A stretch of DNA of 35,302 bases, from NCBI GenBank assembly GCA_947464415.1, contig CANHWU010000010.1:1-35302 (forward strand), given 5' to 3'. The notes beneath the pieces are model-generated. The model worked only from the letters and a program-made list of their open reading frames with translations, did no database searches and was not told the origin of the DNA. The position numbers were made by a program, and so were the translations under genes. Of the stretch, positions 7,107 to 16,439 are shown piece after piece (position 1 is the first letter of the stretch; the number at the start of each line of letters is the position of its first letter). This DNA is from Flavobacteriales bacterium (lineage in GTDB: Bacteria; Bacteroidota; Bacteroidia; Flavobacteriales_D; Sanyastnellaceae).

Positions 7107-9686
7107 ATGAAAAAGTACTTCATTGTCCCTATGCTGTTTATTATGCTTTCACAGAGCATGATGCAAGGACAAGTAGTCATCAATGAAGTAATGATCAATG
7201 CCGGAAATTGCGATGGATCATGTGTTCCCAACACCGGTGAATGGACAGAGCTATATAATCATTCTCCCAACCCTATTGATCTCAGCTGTTATGTTTTGAC
7301 CGATGGCGATTGGGCGGCGACGATTCCTCAGGGAACAATTTTGGGTCCGTATGAATTCTATGTCATTGGTTCCAACAACTCAGCAGCCGCAGTTGATCTC
7401 AATATTGGAAATTGCAATTGCACTTCCATAGGTAATAATGGTGATGGTAATATTGGAGTGTTTACCAATGGAGATGAACAACTCGTACTAGCAAATAGCA
7501 CAGGAAATATAACAGATGGAGTTTATTGGGGAGCAGGGCAGTTTTCACAGACGCCTTCCATCATCACAACTGCCTCTGTAGGATGTCCCTCTACCACCAT
7601 TAACCTTAGCGCCAACAATCCGGAGATCACCAGTATTAGCGGAGGTGGGGCAGATGAGACCACCATAGCATTGGACTGCGATGGCGCGGGTAATTGGGAT
7701 ATAAGTGTTACTCCTTCAACCCCGAGCTCCACCAATGTTAATCCGATTGTACTTAATGACAACGCCACTATCGTTGCCCAAAGTTGTTCTGCCTTGGGCA
7801 GCATCACCCTGAATCCATCTGGAGGTATTGGACCTTACAATTTTCAATGGCAAGCTACCCTTGCAGGAAATGTCTCGAACAGCGCCGTTGATTTGAATGC
7901 AGGCAACTATAGTGTTATCATAACCGATGGAGGACAATGCGCACCTCCCCAGATTTTTTCTTTCACTGTTCCTCTGAGCACTACACCTTCTTTGACCATA
8001 AATGCCACTGATATAGCCCTTTGTGAAGGAGAAAGTACCACCATTATCGCCACTGGTGGCAATAACTATGTTTGGAATGCATCTCCTGATTTAAATACGA
8101 GTAGTGGCGATATCGTAATTGCCACCCCAACCTCAACCTCCACTTACACGGTTCAATCCAATTATAATGGTTGTAACGAAACACAAAGTATTACCATTCA
8201 AGTGGATTCTCCCCCTGCAGTTGTAATCAATAACAACTCCCCTATTTGCGTCGGGGAAAATTTGCAATTGAACACCAATAATATCAACGGTGCCGATTTC
8301 CAATGGACAGGCCCCAATGGCTATACTAGCCTAGCGCCCAACCCGGTCATTACTAATAGCACGCTGAACATACAAGGCAACTACCATCTAGACGTTACTC
8401 TTGGCGCTTGTTCGGTTTCTGCAACCACCAATGTGATTATTACCGCACCCATCTCCACCAATATTACCAATGTAGGGCCCTTTTGTATCAATGATTCTGC
8501 TATAGATCTAATGGCCGATACTGAGCCAGGAACATGGGATGGCGTAGGCATCACCAATACCCTTGATGGTGTCTTTGATCCCAGTGTGGCAGGTCCTGGC
8601 AACCACAACGTTACTTTTAATAGCGACAGCTACTGCACTGCGTCCGCAAGCATCAACCTAGTAGTGGAATCAATGTCAGATGCGAGTATTAGCCCCATCG
8701 GTTCATTGTGCACCAACGATGCCGATATCATATTAGTAACGGCCCAAATGGGCGGTATTTGGACCGGCAGCGGAGTTGGATCGAATGGAATAGTTTCACC
8801 TTCTCAGTTAGGGCCCGGAAGCTATGATGCTATTTACACTATAGCAGGACAATGTGGAGATACAGACAATATCAGTTTTACTGTATGGAATTCGCCGACA
8901 TCAGAAATCATAGGAGATTCCGCCTTTGGATGCACTCCTGTAGCTATTGCATTCAGTCACTCGCAAATAGCACCTGGCGATGTTTGTCAATGGCAAATAA
9001 ATGGAGCTACCATCAGCACCGATTGTGCACAGTTTGATTACTTGGTTTCAGAGCCCGGGTGTCATCAAATCGGATTAATCATCACCAATTCGGCTGGATG
9101 CACATCAATGACAGAAATACCCAATTTGGTGTGTGTAGACGGGACACCAAACGCTGCATTTGAATGGACTCCTTTAACACCCACTCTCTCGAACAATGTG
9201 ATGACCTTCCAAAATCTATCTTCCAACACAGCCTATCAACAATGGAACATCAACGGGACAATGAGTGAAGAGTCGATTGTTTCATACACTGTGCCCACCT
9301 CAGTAACAGATCCCTTTTTGGCATGTATATCAGTGTCGGGATCTTATGGTTGCCAGGACAGTATTTGTTATACGATAGAGGTGGATAACGAATTTTTCGT
9401 TTACATTCCCAATAGTTTTACCCCCAACAATGACGAAATCAACAATGGATTCGGTCCAAGCATTTATGGCATAGAAGCAGACGAAATGATATATGACTTT
9501 TCGATTTTTTCCAGAAACGGCGACTGTATTTTCAAGAGTAACGACCCGTTACAAAAGTGGACAGGCAATATCCATGAGGGTGAATACTATGGTATGAGCG
9601 ATGTATATGAATGGCAGTTGCGTATTTCACCAAAATGGGAAGCAGAAGTGAGTCTTTACCGCGGATACGTTTTACTACTGAGATAA
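7107..9686 (+). CDS. secreted multidomain adhesin-like protein, lamin-tail plus SprB/Ig-like repeats, T9SS type B sorting domain
   Basis: A protein of 859 residues. A signal peptide (MKKYFIVPMLFIMLSQSMMQ) precedes a lamin-tail-like domain (VVINEVMINAG, GEWTELYNHS, PIDLSCYVLTDG; about 22-150). Then comes an SprB-like repeat (GSITLNPSGGIGPYNFQW, LNAGNYSVIITDGG) and several Ig/PKD-like repeats with CxGE- or CxND-type openings. The last 90 residues (VYIPNSFTPNNDEINNGFGP to the end) match the CHU_C/type B T9SS sorting domain. It should be carried across the outer membrane by T9SS and stay on the surface or be released, possibly in adhesion or gliding (inference). The ATG at 7107 fits both the signal peptide and the promoter just upstream; an in-frame TTG at 7065 is the -33 box. 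Confidence 0.9.
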   Translation: MKKYFIVPMLFIMLSQSMMQGQVVINEVMINAGNCDGSCVPNTGEWTELYNHSPNPIDLSCYVLTDGDWAATIPQGTILGPYEFYVIGSNNSAAAVDLNIGNCNCTSIGNNGDGNIGVFTNGDEQLVLANSTGNITDGVYWGAGQFSQTPSIITTASVGCPSTTINLSANNPEITSISGGGADETTIALDCDGAGNWDISVTPSTPSSTNVNPIVLNDNATIVAQSCSALGSITLNPSGGIGPYNFQWQATLAGNVSNSAVDLNAGNYSVIITDGGQCAPPQIFSFTVPLSTTPSLTINATDIALCEGESTTIIATGGNNYVWNASPDLNTSSGDIVIATPTSTSTYTVQSNYNGCNETQSITIQVDSPPAVVINNNSPICVGENLQLNTNNINGADFQWTGPNGYTSLAPNPVITNSTLNIQGNYHLDVTLGACSVSATTNVIITAPISTNITNVGPFCINDSAIDLMADTEPGTWDGVGITNTLDGVFDPSVAGPGNHNVTFNSDSYCTASASINLVVESMSDASISPIGSLCTNDADIILVTAQMGGIWTGSGVGSNGIVSPSQLGPGSYDAIYTIAGQCGDTDNISFTVWNSPTSEIIGDSAFGCTPVAIAFSHSQIAPGDVCQWQINGATISTDCAQFDYLVSEPGCHQIGLIITNSAGCTSMTEIPNLVCVDGTPNAAFEWTPLTPTLSNNVMTFQNLSSNTAYQQWNINGTMSEESIVSYTVPTSVTDPFLACISVSGSYGCQDSICYTIEVDNEFFVYIPNSFTPNNDEINNGFGPSIYGIEADEMIYDFSIFSRNGDCIFKSNDPLQKWTGNIHEGEYYGMSDVYEWQLRISPKWEAEVSLYRGYVLLLR

Positions 9687-9697
9687 AAAAGTAATGG

Positions 9698-9722
9698 CGT
9701 GATTTTTCACGATGATTTTTTA
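9698..9722 (+). terminator. probable rho-independent terminator
   Basis: CGTGA-TTTT-TCACG hairpin followed by ATGATTTTTTAG, 12 bases after the stop of the lamin-tail protein gene. The stem is short (5 bp), so strength is uncertain. Confidence 0.45.
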
Positions 9723-9764
9723 GCGAAATAGAAAAAATTCATTTTAAAATACAGCAAGACCTAT

Positions 9765-9772
9765 TATCTTTG
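9765..9772 (+). promoter_or_regulatory. -7 promoter element for tRNA-Ser(UGA)
   Basis: TATCTTTG matches TAnnTTTG exactly and ends four bases before the mature tRNA 5' end, so transcription would start at or next to the first base of the tRNA. The -33 region (ATTTTA) is only a weak match. Confidence 0.5.
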
Positions 9773-9776
9773 CCTC

Positions 9777-9864
<88 letters not shown>

Positions 9865-9879
9865 GATTAAATAGTGATC

Positions 9880-9909
9880 ATCCCAACAGAAGTTGGGATT
9901 TTTCATTTT
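9880..9909 (+). terminator. rho-independent terminator after tRNA-Ser(UGA)
   Basis: Perfect 8-bp stem ATCCCAAC/GTTGGGAT with an AGAA loop, followed by TTTTCATTTTT. Confidence 0.8.
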
Positions 9910-10014
9910 TAGCAATCGGCGATTCTGCACCAAGGGTGCAAGAGAGGGATCATGGATCATGACCAAAACCTGGGGATTAGGCATAAATTTTTGTCAGTCG
10001 AAAAAGAAAAAAGA

Positions 10015-10042
10015 CAACAAAAAACCCAACTTTCGCTGGGTT
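10015..10042 (-). terminator. rho-independent terminator after tRNA-Arg(UCU)
   Basis: On the minus strand AACCCAGC-GAAA-GTTGGGTT (8 bp, one G-T pair, GNRA loop) runs into TTTTGTTG. It starts three bases after the encoded CCA of tRNA-Arg. Confidence 0.75.
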
Positions 10043-10044
10043 CC

Positions 10045-10121
<77 letters not shown>

Positions 10122-10153
10122 AAAAAATGAAGGGACAACTCTCGCTGTCCCTT
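10122..10153 (-). terminator. hairpin between tRNA-Pro and tRNA-Arg
   Basis: On the minus strand an 8-bp stem AAGGGACA/TGTCCCTT is followed by CATTTTTTG. It lies between tRNA-Pro and tRNA-Arg, so it may end the tRNA-Pro transcript or act as a processing hairpin if the two tRNAs share a transcript. Confidence 0.6.
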
Positions 10154-10157
10154 TTCG

Positions 10158-10231
10158 TCGGGGTGGCAGGATTCGAACCTACGACCTCCTGCTCCCAAAG
10201 CAGGCGCGATACCGGGCTACGCTACACCCCG
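10158..10231 (-). tRNA. tRNA-Pro(UGG), CCA not encoded
   Basis: On the minus strand, acceptor CGGGGTG pairs with CACCCCG, discriminator A at 10158; the next bases are CGA, so CCA must be added by nucleotidyltransferase. Anticodon stem CCTGC/GCAGG around loop TTTGGGA, anticodon TGG at 10195-10197, T loop TTCGAATC. Confidence 0.96.
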
Positions 10232-10240
10232 AGCGGGGTG

Positions 10241-10270
10241 CAAAAGTACAAAAGTTTTATGCCCAGCAAA
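10241..10270 (-). promoter_or_regulatory. promoter of tRNA-Pro
   Basis: Minus strand: TTTG (10267-10270), 18 bases, TACTTTTG (10241-10248). Both boxes match the Bacteroidota consensus at the expected spacing. The -7 box ends nine bases before the tRNA 5' end. It may also serve tRNA-Arg. Confidence 0.7.
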
Positions 10271-10318
10271 ACTTTTCATTTCTATTTTCTGATTTTTTTC
10301 TATATTCAATAAATTTCA

Positions 10319-10349
10319 TTGGCATTGTTGGCCTTTTTCACTACTTTTG
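10319..10349 (+). promoter_or_regulatory. promoter of tRNA-Ser(GCU)
   Basis: TTG (10319-10321), 20 bases, TACTTTTG (10342-10349), then 27 bases to the mature tRNA 5' end. The -7 box has the same sequence as that of tRNA-Pro. Confidence 0.6.
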
Positions 10350-10376
10350 CCCACCTCTAAATGTAGAGCGACCCAA

Positions 10377-10463
10377 GGAAAGGTGGGTGAGTGGCTTAAA
10401 CCAACAGTTTGCTAAACTGTCGTAGGGGAAACCCTACCGGGGGTTCGAATCCCCCCTTTTCCG
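10377..10463 (+). tRNA. tRNA-Ser(GCU), CCA not encoded
   Basis: Acceptor GGAAAGG pairs with CTTTTCC (one G-T pair), discriminator G at 10463, followed by CAT rather than CCA. Anticodon stem ACAGT/ACTGT around loop TTGCTAA, anticodon GCT at 10411-10413. Class II variable arm (GTAGGGGAAACCCTAC) and T loop GTTCGAATC are clear. Confidence 0.96.
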
Positions 10464-10469
10464 CATAAA

Positions 10470-10497
10470 AAAAGCTGTCCATCGACAGCTTTTTTTG
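10470..10497. terminator. bidirectional rho-independent terminator
   Basis: AAAAGCTGTC-CATC-GACAGCTTTT with a T run on the right and an A run on the left. It can end tRNA-Ser(GCU) on the plus strand and the universal stress operon (stop at 10515) on the minus strand. Confidence 0.85.
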
Positions 10498-10514
10498 TTT
10501 CTTTTTATTTTCTA

Positions 10515-11351
10515 CTATCCCCATTGGCCGATAAGAGAACGCGTGTTATGCAAATTGGCAACAACGGGATTCAATACCATCACAGGAATACCCGCCTTGT
10601 TGGTGATTACCTTTTGTTCAGCATCCACACCAAAGGCATGAATCATTTTCTCATTGGCAAAATTCAAAATACAAATCAAATCTATTCCTGCCTTCTCAGC
10701 ATGCTCAGCTACAGCTTCTGCAAAATGACTACTCTTTACCCCCGCTACTACCGTCTGGTAGGCAATCTCTCGGCTCTCAAAGTAGCCTTCTGCATAACTC
10801 AAATTTCGCATCAACGCATTTTGCAAATATTCATCATCTTCTTTGGGAACGATAATCTGAACTTCAGACTTGAACTTCTCTGCCATGTCTCCCGCAAAAC
10901 GGATCTTTTGCTTCGTTTCTTTGTGCAAATCCAAGGGAACTAATATTTTATGGATAGCATCCTTCACCATCGTTCCATCTTGAACAACAACAAAGGGGGC
11001 CTTGGTTTCTGTGATCACTCTCAAAGCATGGCTTCCCACAATGTATTGCAAACCCTTCAGACCATGGGTTCCCATCACCACCAAATCTCCCTTCTCTTCT
11101 TCCACCACCGAAGGAATATCCTCAAAAATGTTACCTTTCTTCAACATCGCCATAGGCACATGACCTGTTTTCACTTTCCAATGATCAATGAAACCCGCCA
11201 ATTTATTTTTTGCTTCATTCTCCTCCGCATCACTCTTAATAATGTGAAGCAAATGCACTTCTGCATCTAACGTTTTTGATAATGAAAAAGCGTACTCTAT
11301 GGCCTTTTCACTGGTAGGTGTAAAATCAGTTGGTACAATTATTTTAAACAT
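10515..11351 (-). CDS. double-domain universal stress protein (UspA family)
   Basis: A cytosolic protein of 278 residues with two Usp folds. The first domain opens with FKIIVPTDFTPTSEKAIEYA and contains VVMGTHGLKGLQYIVGSHAL, close to the ATP-binding G-x2-G-x9-G(S/T) motif but with eight instead of nine residues between the glycines. The second domain (from about 140, KILVPLDLHKETK) lacks that motif, so only the first half may bind nucleotide. The ATG at 11349-11351 is preferred; the frame extends to a GTG at 11372 that overlaps the upstream gene. It follows another double Usp protein by 11 bases, and the pair probably arose by tandem duplication. Expected to be a stress or starvation protein; its role is not defined by the sequence. 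Confidence 0.88.
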   Translation of the reverse strand: MFKIIVPTDFTPTSEKAIEYAFSLSKTLDAEVHLLHIIKSDAEENEAKNKLAGFIDHWKVKTGHVPMAMLKKGNIFEDIPSVVEEEKGDLVVMGTHGLKGLQYIVGSHALRVITETKAPFVVVQDGTMVKDAIHKILVPLDLHKETKQKIRFAGDMAEKFKSEVQIIVPKEDDEYLQNALMRNLSYAEGYFESREIAYQTVVAGVKSSHFAEAVAEHAEKAGIDLICILNFANEKMIHAFGVDAEQKVITNKAGIPVMVLNPVVANLHNTRSLIGQWG

Positions 11352-11362
11352 CTTGTTGTATT

Positions 11363-12196
11363 TTAATGCCACAATGGGATAGAATATACATTGCTTTCCT
11401 GGACCTCCGGTGTAAGCAATAAAACAGGAATTTGCGCTTCATTATAAATTAGATCCTCTTCTTCCGCTCTTGGAAAAAGGGTATATAAGTATTCATAAGA
11501 ATAATTAATAGCGCAAATTAAATCAGCATCCACTCCTGAGGCATAGTGTGCTACGGCCCTTGCAAAATTGGTACCTGTGGATACATGATGCAGCAAACAA
11601 GCCACTTTGGCTTCAGCAAAAGCATGCTCAATTTGCTCAACCAAACCAGTATTTGTTTCTTCCTCATTTAAGTTAGAAAATACCAGATGCACCTCTGATA
11701 AAAATGTTTGCGCCAAAGAAATGATCAACGGTAATTCTTCCAGAATCTGTGGGCGAAAGTTGATGGGGACCACCAATTTCTGCAATCCGTGCTCCCGCAC
11801 GACACGCTGTTGAACAACCAAAAAAGGAACATTTGACTCTGAAATAACTCTCAATGCCAAACTACCTGTTACATGCTGCATTCCTCTTATTCCGTGGGTA
11901 GGCATTACCACCAAATGACAAGATTCACGCTGAGCAATTTCTCCGATTCCCTCCTTGACATTTCCCACTTCTACCAAAGAAGTAACTTCTCCGGTGTACA
12001 TACTGTTCATTTTATTGAGCCAACCTTGCATCTCCCTTTCCGCTTGTTCTAACTGGGATGATACTGAAATGATATGCAAAAGAATAATATGAGCCTGGTC
12101 CTTCTTGGCTAAAAAGGCCGCGTATTTGAGCGCACTTTGGCTATCCTCTTTGAAGTCACAAGGAACCAAAATCCTGCGAATGTGTGTATGAATCAT
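11363..12196 (-). CDS. double-domain universal stress protein (UspA family), paralogue of the next gene
   Basis: A protein of 277 residues with the same two-domain layout as the downstream Usp gene. The first half starts IRRILVPCDFKEDSQSALKYA and holds MPTHGIRGMQHVTGSLALRVI; the first Gly of the ATP motif is Pro here. The second half begins near VVPINFRPQ and ends ALLLTP-like (IPVLLLTPEVQ). The start is the ATG at 12194-12196; a TTG at 12205 lies inside the -7 promoter box. With only six bases between that box and the ATG, the message should have almost no leader. It is the first gene of a two-gene minus-strand operon and is divergent from the HD-domain gene. Confidence 0.87.
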   Translation of the reverse strand: MIHTHIRRILVPCDFKEDSQSALKYAAFLAKKDQAHIILLHIISVSSQLEQAEREMQGWLNKMNSMYTGEVTSLVEVGNVKEGIGEIAQRESCHLVVMPTHGIRGMQHVTGSLALRVISESNVPFLVVQQRVVREHGLQKLVVPINFRPQILEELPLIISLAQTFLSEVHLVFSNLNEEETNTGLVEQIEHAFAEAKVACLLHHVSTGTNFARAVAHYASGVDADLICAINYSYEYLYTLFPRAEEEDLIYNEAQIPVLLLTPEVQESNVYSIPLWH

Positions 12197-12202
12197 AGGT
12201 TC

Positions 12203-12210
12203 CAAAAGTA
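12203..12210 (-). promoter_or_regulatory. -7 promoter element for the Usp pair
   Basis: Minus strand TACTTTTG, an exact TAnnTTTG match and identical to the -7 boxes of tRNA-Pro and tRNA-Ser(GCU). It ends six bases before the ATG, predicting a near-leaderless mRNA. No -33 TTG at proper spacing. Confidence 0.45.
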
Positions 12211-12250
12211 AGAAAGTTCAATGAATGTTTTATTAAATCTTCAAACTGAT

Positions 12251-12258
12251 TAAATTTG
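12251..12258 (+). promoter_or_regulatory. -7 promoter element for the HD-domain gene
   Basis: TAAATTTG matches TAnnTTTG exactly, 26 bases before the ATG at 12285. The -33 position shows GTTTT, a weak match. Confidence 0.4.
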
Positions 12259-12284
12259 CATTTAAATCAAGTGAACGTTCGTGT

Positions 12285-12872
12285 ATGAGTGAGTTGGAAA
12301 GTTTTTTTGAAGAGCAATACCCCATCATCCGAGATCGGTTAACCCATTCTTTACATCCCGAATATCATTACCACAATATCCGCCACACGATGGATGTTAT
12401 AGAGCAAAGTCAAATCATCGGCGAGGCAGAAGGGTTGAACAAGCGTGAATTGCTTTTGGTGAAAATAGCGGCCTTATTCCATGACACCGGATTTTTGAAG
12501 GTGAGAAAAGACCATGAGTCTGTGAGTGTGGAATATTTCAAAATTGCAGCTACGAACCAACTCCTTCCAGAGGATATGATTCAGATCTCTCAAAGCATCA
12601 TGGCTACGAAAATCCCGCAAATGCCATTCAACAAGGTAGATAAAGTTCTTTGCGATGCTGATTTGGATTATTTAGGAAGAGAAGATTATTCGTCCATAGC
12701 TGGTGCCCTTTTCAGAGAAATGAATTTCGCCAACGAAATTCAAAATGAAGAAGAGTGGAGCTTATTGCAAGTACAATTTTTAAGCAGGCACCAATACCAT
12801 ACCCACTTTTCCAAAAGAGAAAGAATGGCGGGCTTGTTACAAAACCTGAATTTGGTACAAACCAAACTATGA
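12285..12872 (+). CDS. HD-domain metal-dependent phosphohydrolase-like protein
   Basis: A cytosolic protein of 195 residues. The HD pattern is visible: YHYHNIRHTMDV with His34, ALFHDTGF with the His66-Asp67 pair, and CDADLDYLG with Asp124/Asp126. These residues bind divalent metal in HD hydrolases (family knowledge), which act on nucleotides, cyclic nucleotides or other phosphates. The substrate is unknown. Its stop overlaps by six bases the end of the convergent receiver-adenylate cyclase gene. A role in cyclic-nucleotide turnover is tempting but rests on proximity only; HD-GYP-specific motifs are not seen. Confidence 0.85.
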   Translation: MSELESFFEEQYPIIRDRLTHSLHPEYHYHNIRHTMDVIEQSQIIGEAEGLNKRELLLVKIAALFHDTGFLKVRKDHESVSVEYFKIAATNQLLPEDMIQISQSIMATKIPQMPFNKVDKVLCDADLDYLGREDYSSIAGALFREMNFANEIQNEEEWSLLQVQFLSRHQYHTHFSKRERMAGLLQNLNLVQTKL

Positions 12873-13886
12873 TCGACTGACCAAGTGAAGTGGCATTTCG
12901 CCCTTTCCCTTGAGCATCACATTCCCCAAATCCTCAGTCCGATACAGACTCGACAACAAATATTTAGTGGCATCTGTAATGGCCACTTTCATTGGCGAGC
13001 TAGCACTTTCCACCCTTGCCGCAATATTGACATCATCCCCTAAAATATCATAAATAAATCTCGATTTCCCAATGATCCCTGCAATCACGCTACCCGAATG
13101 AATTCCAATCCTGCACTGCCATTTTACCTGTTGTTGCTCATTTCTCTTATCCAGAAACTCTACCATCGCCAAACCTGCATCTACTAAACGATTGGCATGA
13201 TCAGGATCTTCCTCTAGGATTCCGGTGGCCGCCATGTAGGCATCTCCAATGGTTTTAATGCGGGTTACACCGCGCTGGTCTGCAATCTCATCGAATGCAG
13301 TAAAAACATCCGTTAACTCAGCAAACAGCGTCTCTGGAGCGAGGGTAGCAGTAATTTTTGTGAATCCCACGAAATCGCAAAATAGAATACTCACATTTTC
13401 CCTTTTTTCCGGAGGATAGCTTCCCTCCCTGATCAACGAATCTATCACCTTCTCTGGCAATAAAATCTTCAAAAGAGATTCTGACTTTCGGCGCTCCAAT
13501 TGCAGATCTAAATGCGTTTTAATTCTTGCTTTTACAATCTCCGGATTAAAAGGTTTGATGATAAAATCAGCGCCACCCAATTGAAAACCCTTGGTTTCAT
13601 CCGCCACTTCATTCAAGGCCGTGAGAAATATGATTGGAATATTCTTGGTAGTTGCATCCTGTTTCAACTCCTCACAAACAGAAAAGCCATCCATTCCCGG
13701 CATCATAATATCCAACAAAATCAAATCAGGGGCGGGATTCATACGAGCAATTTCCAACGCCTTCTCTCCGGACTTAGCTACCTTTACTTTATACAAATCC
13801 TTGAGCAAGCTTGATAGAATTTGAAGATTTTCCACTGAATCATCCACCACCAGTAAAGTGGCTATCATTTCCTTCCCAGATATCAT
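12867..13886 (-). CDS. response regulator with class III adenylate cyclase output
   Basis: A protein of 339 residues. The receiver domain (about 8-125) has acidic Asp15/Asp16, phosphoacceptor Asp59 ([13 protein letters not shown]) and Lys111 (IIKPF). A short linker (PEKVIDSLI) leads to a class III cyclase domain (about 160-339): metal-binding Asp171 (FCDFVGFT) and Asp215 (GDAYMA), purine-selecting Lys211 (RIKTIGD) and Asp280 (YDILGDD), and transition-state Asn287 and Arg291 (VNIAARVES). The Lys/Asp pair points to ATP rather than GTP, so it should make cAMP when its receiver is phosphorylated. It overlaps the upstream hybrid kinase by four bases (ATGA), so kinase and cyclase are very likely one pathway. 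Confidence 0.93.
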   Translation of the reverse strand: MISGKEMIATLLVVDDSVENLQILSSLLKDLYKVKVAKSGEKALEIARMNPAPDLILLDIMMPGMDGFSVCEELKQDATTKNIPIIFLTALNEVADETKGFQLGGADFIIKPFNPEIVKARIKTHLDLQLERRKSESLLKILLPEKVIDSLIREGSYPPEKRENVSILFCDFVGFTKITATLAPETLFAELTDVFTAFDEIADQRGVTRIKTIGDAYMAATGILEEDPDHANRLVDAGLAMVEFLDKRNEQQQVKWQCRIGIHSGSVIAGIIGKSRFIYDILGDDVNIAARVESASSPMKVAITDATKYLLSSLYRTEDLGNVMLKGKGEMPLHLVSRS

Positions 13887-16438
13887 AATTTCTCTAATAT
13901 TTCAGACGCGGCATCAAACTCAAAGTCAGACAATGCGCGCAATACATCATTTAAAACCAGTTTCTCTTCCTCACTCAAATGGTATTGCTGTATCCAATTT
14001 TCGCAATAGCCCGTGGCATCGCTATCTTGAGCGCTGATTAGAATCTTGAGCTCACTGAGCTTCTGTTTCCAATCTCCTGATTGTAAATCATTACTACTCA
14101 CAGCTTCTTCTTTACCATCTTTCAAAACCGCTACAATCTCTTGAATCATGCCGTGCAAGTGCTTTTCGATATGCTCTAATTGTTTTATTTGAGGCACCGA
14201 TAACTTTGCTGAAGGCTCTTGACTCAATGCCTTTAAGCCGTGAGATAGCGGATAAGCCACCGCGTACAATTCTTTGGCTCCAATGTTACCACACACACCC
14301 GAAATCGTATGCAATTGCATGGCCAATCCAGCGAGATCATTCTGCTCTCGCATTTTCGCAATGATTACATGTGTTTGCGCATAATTGGTAACGAAAGTGC
14401 GAAGTAATTTTTTATAAGCGTCTAGTTTACCACCAATTCGTTTAATTCCTTCCTTTGTGTCTAGCCCCATGATTACTAAATCTTGAGAGTGCGATGCTGA
14501 TTTTCCTTCTTGCGCCTTCATTCCATTGACCTCAATCCCTTTCACATATTGGAGGAGTGCTTTGTATAATACCTCTGGATCAATGGGTTTGGTGATATGA
14601 TCATTCATCCCTGCCGCGATGCTCTTCTCTCTTTCGCCCTTCATGGCATGAGCGGTCATAGCCAAAATTGGCAATGTCTTATACTTCTTATCCTGCCGTA
14701 TTACTTTGGTAGCGGATAGTCCATCCATCTCTGGCATTTGAATATCCATCAATACCACATCAAAATCATCAAGTTTCACCATCTCTACTGCCTCTTTGCC
14801 GTTTCGAGCAGCGCGAACTTCCATCCCCACATCATTGAGCAACTCAATAGCCAGCTCTAAGTTGATATCGTTGTCTTCCACCAGCAGTACTTTTGAACCT
14901 TGCAGCATCTTATGATACCCCTCCAAATCCAAGTGTTGAACCACCTGTTCATGTGCATTTTTACTGCGCAAATGCAGAATACTATTCAATGTATCGTGTA
15001 AAGTAGAATGGTTGATAGGCTTTAATAATACACCATCCACTACTTTTTGCTTGGCCGCCTCTCTAACGGTTTCTAATCCATATGCGGTGACCATCAGCAC
15101 AGAGGGCACATCCAATCCCTCTTTCGACTTGATTTCTCTGACCAATTGCAATCCATCCATTCCAGGCATTTGCCAATCCACCACCATCAAAGTCAATTTT
15201 TCTTCTGATTGTTGCTCTGCTTCAAACATCTCAATGGCCTCAAATGCGTCTTTGGCCACTAAAACATTGAATCCAATGGAGGAAAGCATCTCATGCAAGA
15301 CCATTCTCGCACTTTCAGAATCATCCACTAACAGCGCTTTCTTCCCCTTGATTTCAGAAAAGAATTGCTCCTCTTCCAGCTCGGTCTGTTGAGCCAAATT
15401 AAAAAAAGCATTGAAGGAAAAAGTAGAACCTTTGCCCACCTCACTTTCTAATAACAACTCTCCGTCCATCATTTCAACAATCCGCTGACAAATGACCAAT
15501 CCTAGGCCAGTGCCACCAAATTTTCTTGTGGTAGAAACATCTGCTTGTTGAAAGGCAGAAAATAAATTCTTTATCTGCGCTTCACTGATGCCAATTCCAG
15601 TATCGGCAATAGAAAAATGTAGTATCAATCCATAAGGCAACAACTTCACCAATTTCACCTCCACCTTGATTTCCCCTCGCTGTGTAAATTTAGCAGCGTT
15701 ATCCAATAAATTCAATAAGACTTGCCGCAATCGGACACTATCCCCCAAAATCACTGGCGGAATAGCAGGATCTACGTACGTAACCAACTCCACCTCATGT
15801 TTGTGCTGCAACTTTACATTGACAGTATCCGCCACTTCCGATACCAATTGATCCATGAACAAATTGGTATGCTCTAGCGTCAACTTGCCTGCCTCAATTT
15901 TAGAAAAATCTAGAATATCATCAATGATCCGAAGCAAGTTTTTAGAAGACATTTCAATCTTTGAATTATAGTCCTTCTGCTTTTCAGTCAATGTTGTCTT
16001 CTTTAACAAATAACTCATTCCAATGATAGCATTCATCGGAGTGCGAATTTCGTGGGACATATTGGCTAAAAACTCACTTTTCGCGCGATTAGCAGCATCT
16101 GCAGTCTCTCTCAACTTCACCATTTCGGCATATCGAACATCAGACTCTTGATTTTTCAATTTTACCAAATCCAACGCTCTTCCCGCATAGGAAAACACAA
16201 CAGCTAAAACTATAGGGGCTAGGTCAATGATCCACAAAGTGGGTGTTTCTACTTGACAACTCAACAGATTGGAACAATTGAATGCCTTGTTTACAAATAA
16301 GCACTGCCAGATGGTTCCAACAATGGGAAACACCAAACCAAACATTCCTCCGTAAACAAAAAAGAGTCTTTGTTCTGTTACCAGCTTCTTTCGAAGCCAA
16401 ACAAAGAAACTTGTTTGCCCCAGAAAATCCAAAACCAT
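13883..16438 (-). CDS. membrane hybrid sensor histidine kinase with two receivers and Hpt
   Basis: A protein of 851 residues, a complete phosphorelay in one chain. Two N-terminal membrane segments (about 25-50 and 68-87) frame a short Cys-containing loop ([10 protein letters not shown]). Then a HisKA domain with SHEIRTPMN (His129), an HATPase_c domain ([22 protein letters not shown]), receiver 1 (Asp422 in [11 protein letters not shown]), receiver 2 (Asp566 in [11 protein letters not shown]) and a C-terminal Hpt domain (His711 in [14 protein letters not shown]). This is the BarA/LuxQ-like order. It starts one base after the YceI-like gene stop and overlaps the receiver-cyclase gene, its likely downstream target. 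The signal is unknown; the sensor part is too small for a large periplasmic domain. Confidence 0.94.
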   Translation of the reverse strand: MVLDFLGQTSFFVWLRKKLVTEQRLFFVYGGMFGLVFPIVGTIWQCLFVNKAFNCSNLLSCQVETPTLWIIDLAPIVLAVVFSYAGRALDLVKLKNQESDVRYAEMVKLRETADAANRAKSEFLANMSHEIRTPMNAIIGMSYLLKKTTLTEKQKDYNSKIEMSSKNLLRIIDDILDFSKIEAGKLTLEHTNLFMDQLVSEVADTVNVKLQHKHEVELVTYVDPAIPPVILGDSVRLRQVLLNLLDNAAKFTQRGEIKVEVKLVKLLPYGLILHFSIADTGIGISEAQIKNLFSAFQQADVSTTRKFGGTGLGLVICQRIVEMMDGELLLESEVGKGSTFSFNAFFNLAQQTELEEEQFFSEIKGKKALLVDDSESARMVLHEMLSSIGFNVLVAKDAFEAIEMFEAEQQSEEKLTLMVVDWQMPGMDGLQLVREIKSKEGLDVPSVLMVTAYGLETVREAAKQKVVDGVLLKPINHSTLHDTLNSILHLRSKNAHEQVVQHLDLEGYHKMLQGSKVLLVEDNDINLELAIELLNDVGMEVRAARNGKEAVEMVKLDDFDVVLMDIQMPEMDGLSATKVIRQDKKYKTLPILAMTAHAMKGEREKSIAAGMNDHITKPIDPEVLYKALLQYVKGIEVNGMKAQEGKSASHSQDLVIMGLDTKEGIKRIGGKLDAYKKLLRTFVTNYAQTHVIIAKMREQNDLAGLAMQLHTISGVCGNIGAKELYAVAYPLSHGLKALSQEPSAKLSVPQIKQLEHIEKHLHGMIQEIVAVLKDGKEEAVSSNDLQSGDWKQKLSELKILISAQDSDATGYCENWIQQYHLSEEEKLVLNDVLRALSDFEFDAASEILEKL

Positions 16439-16439
16439 A

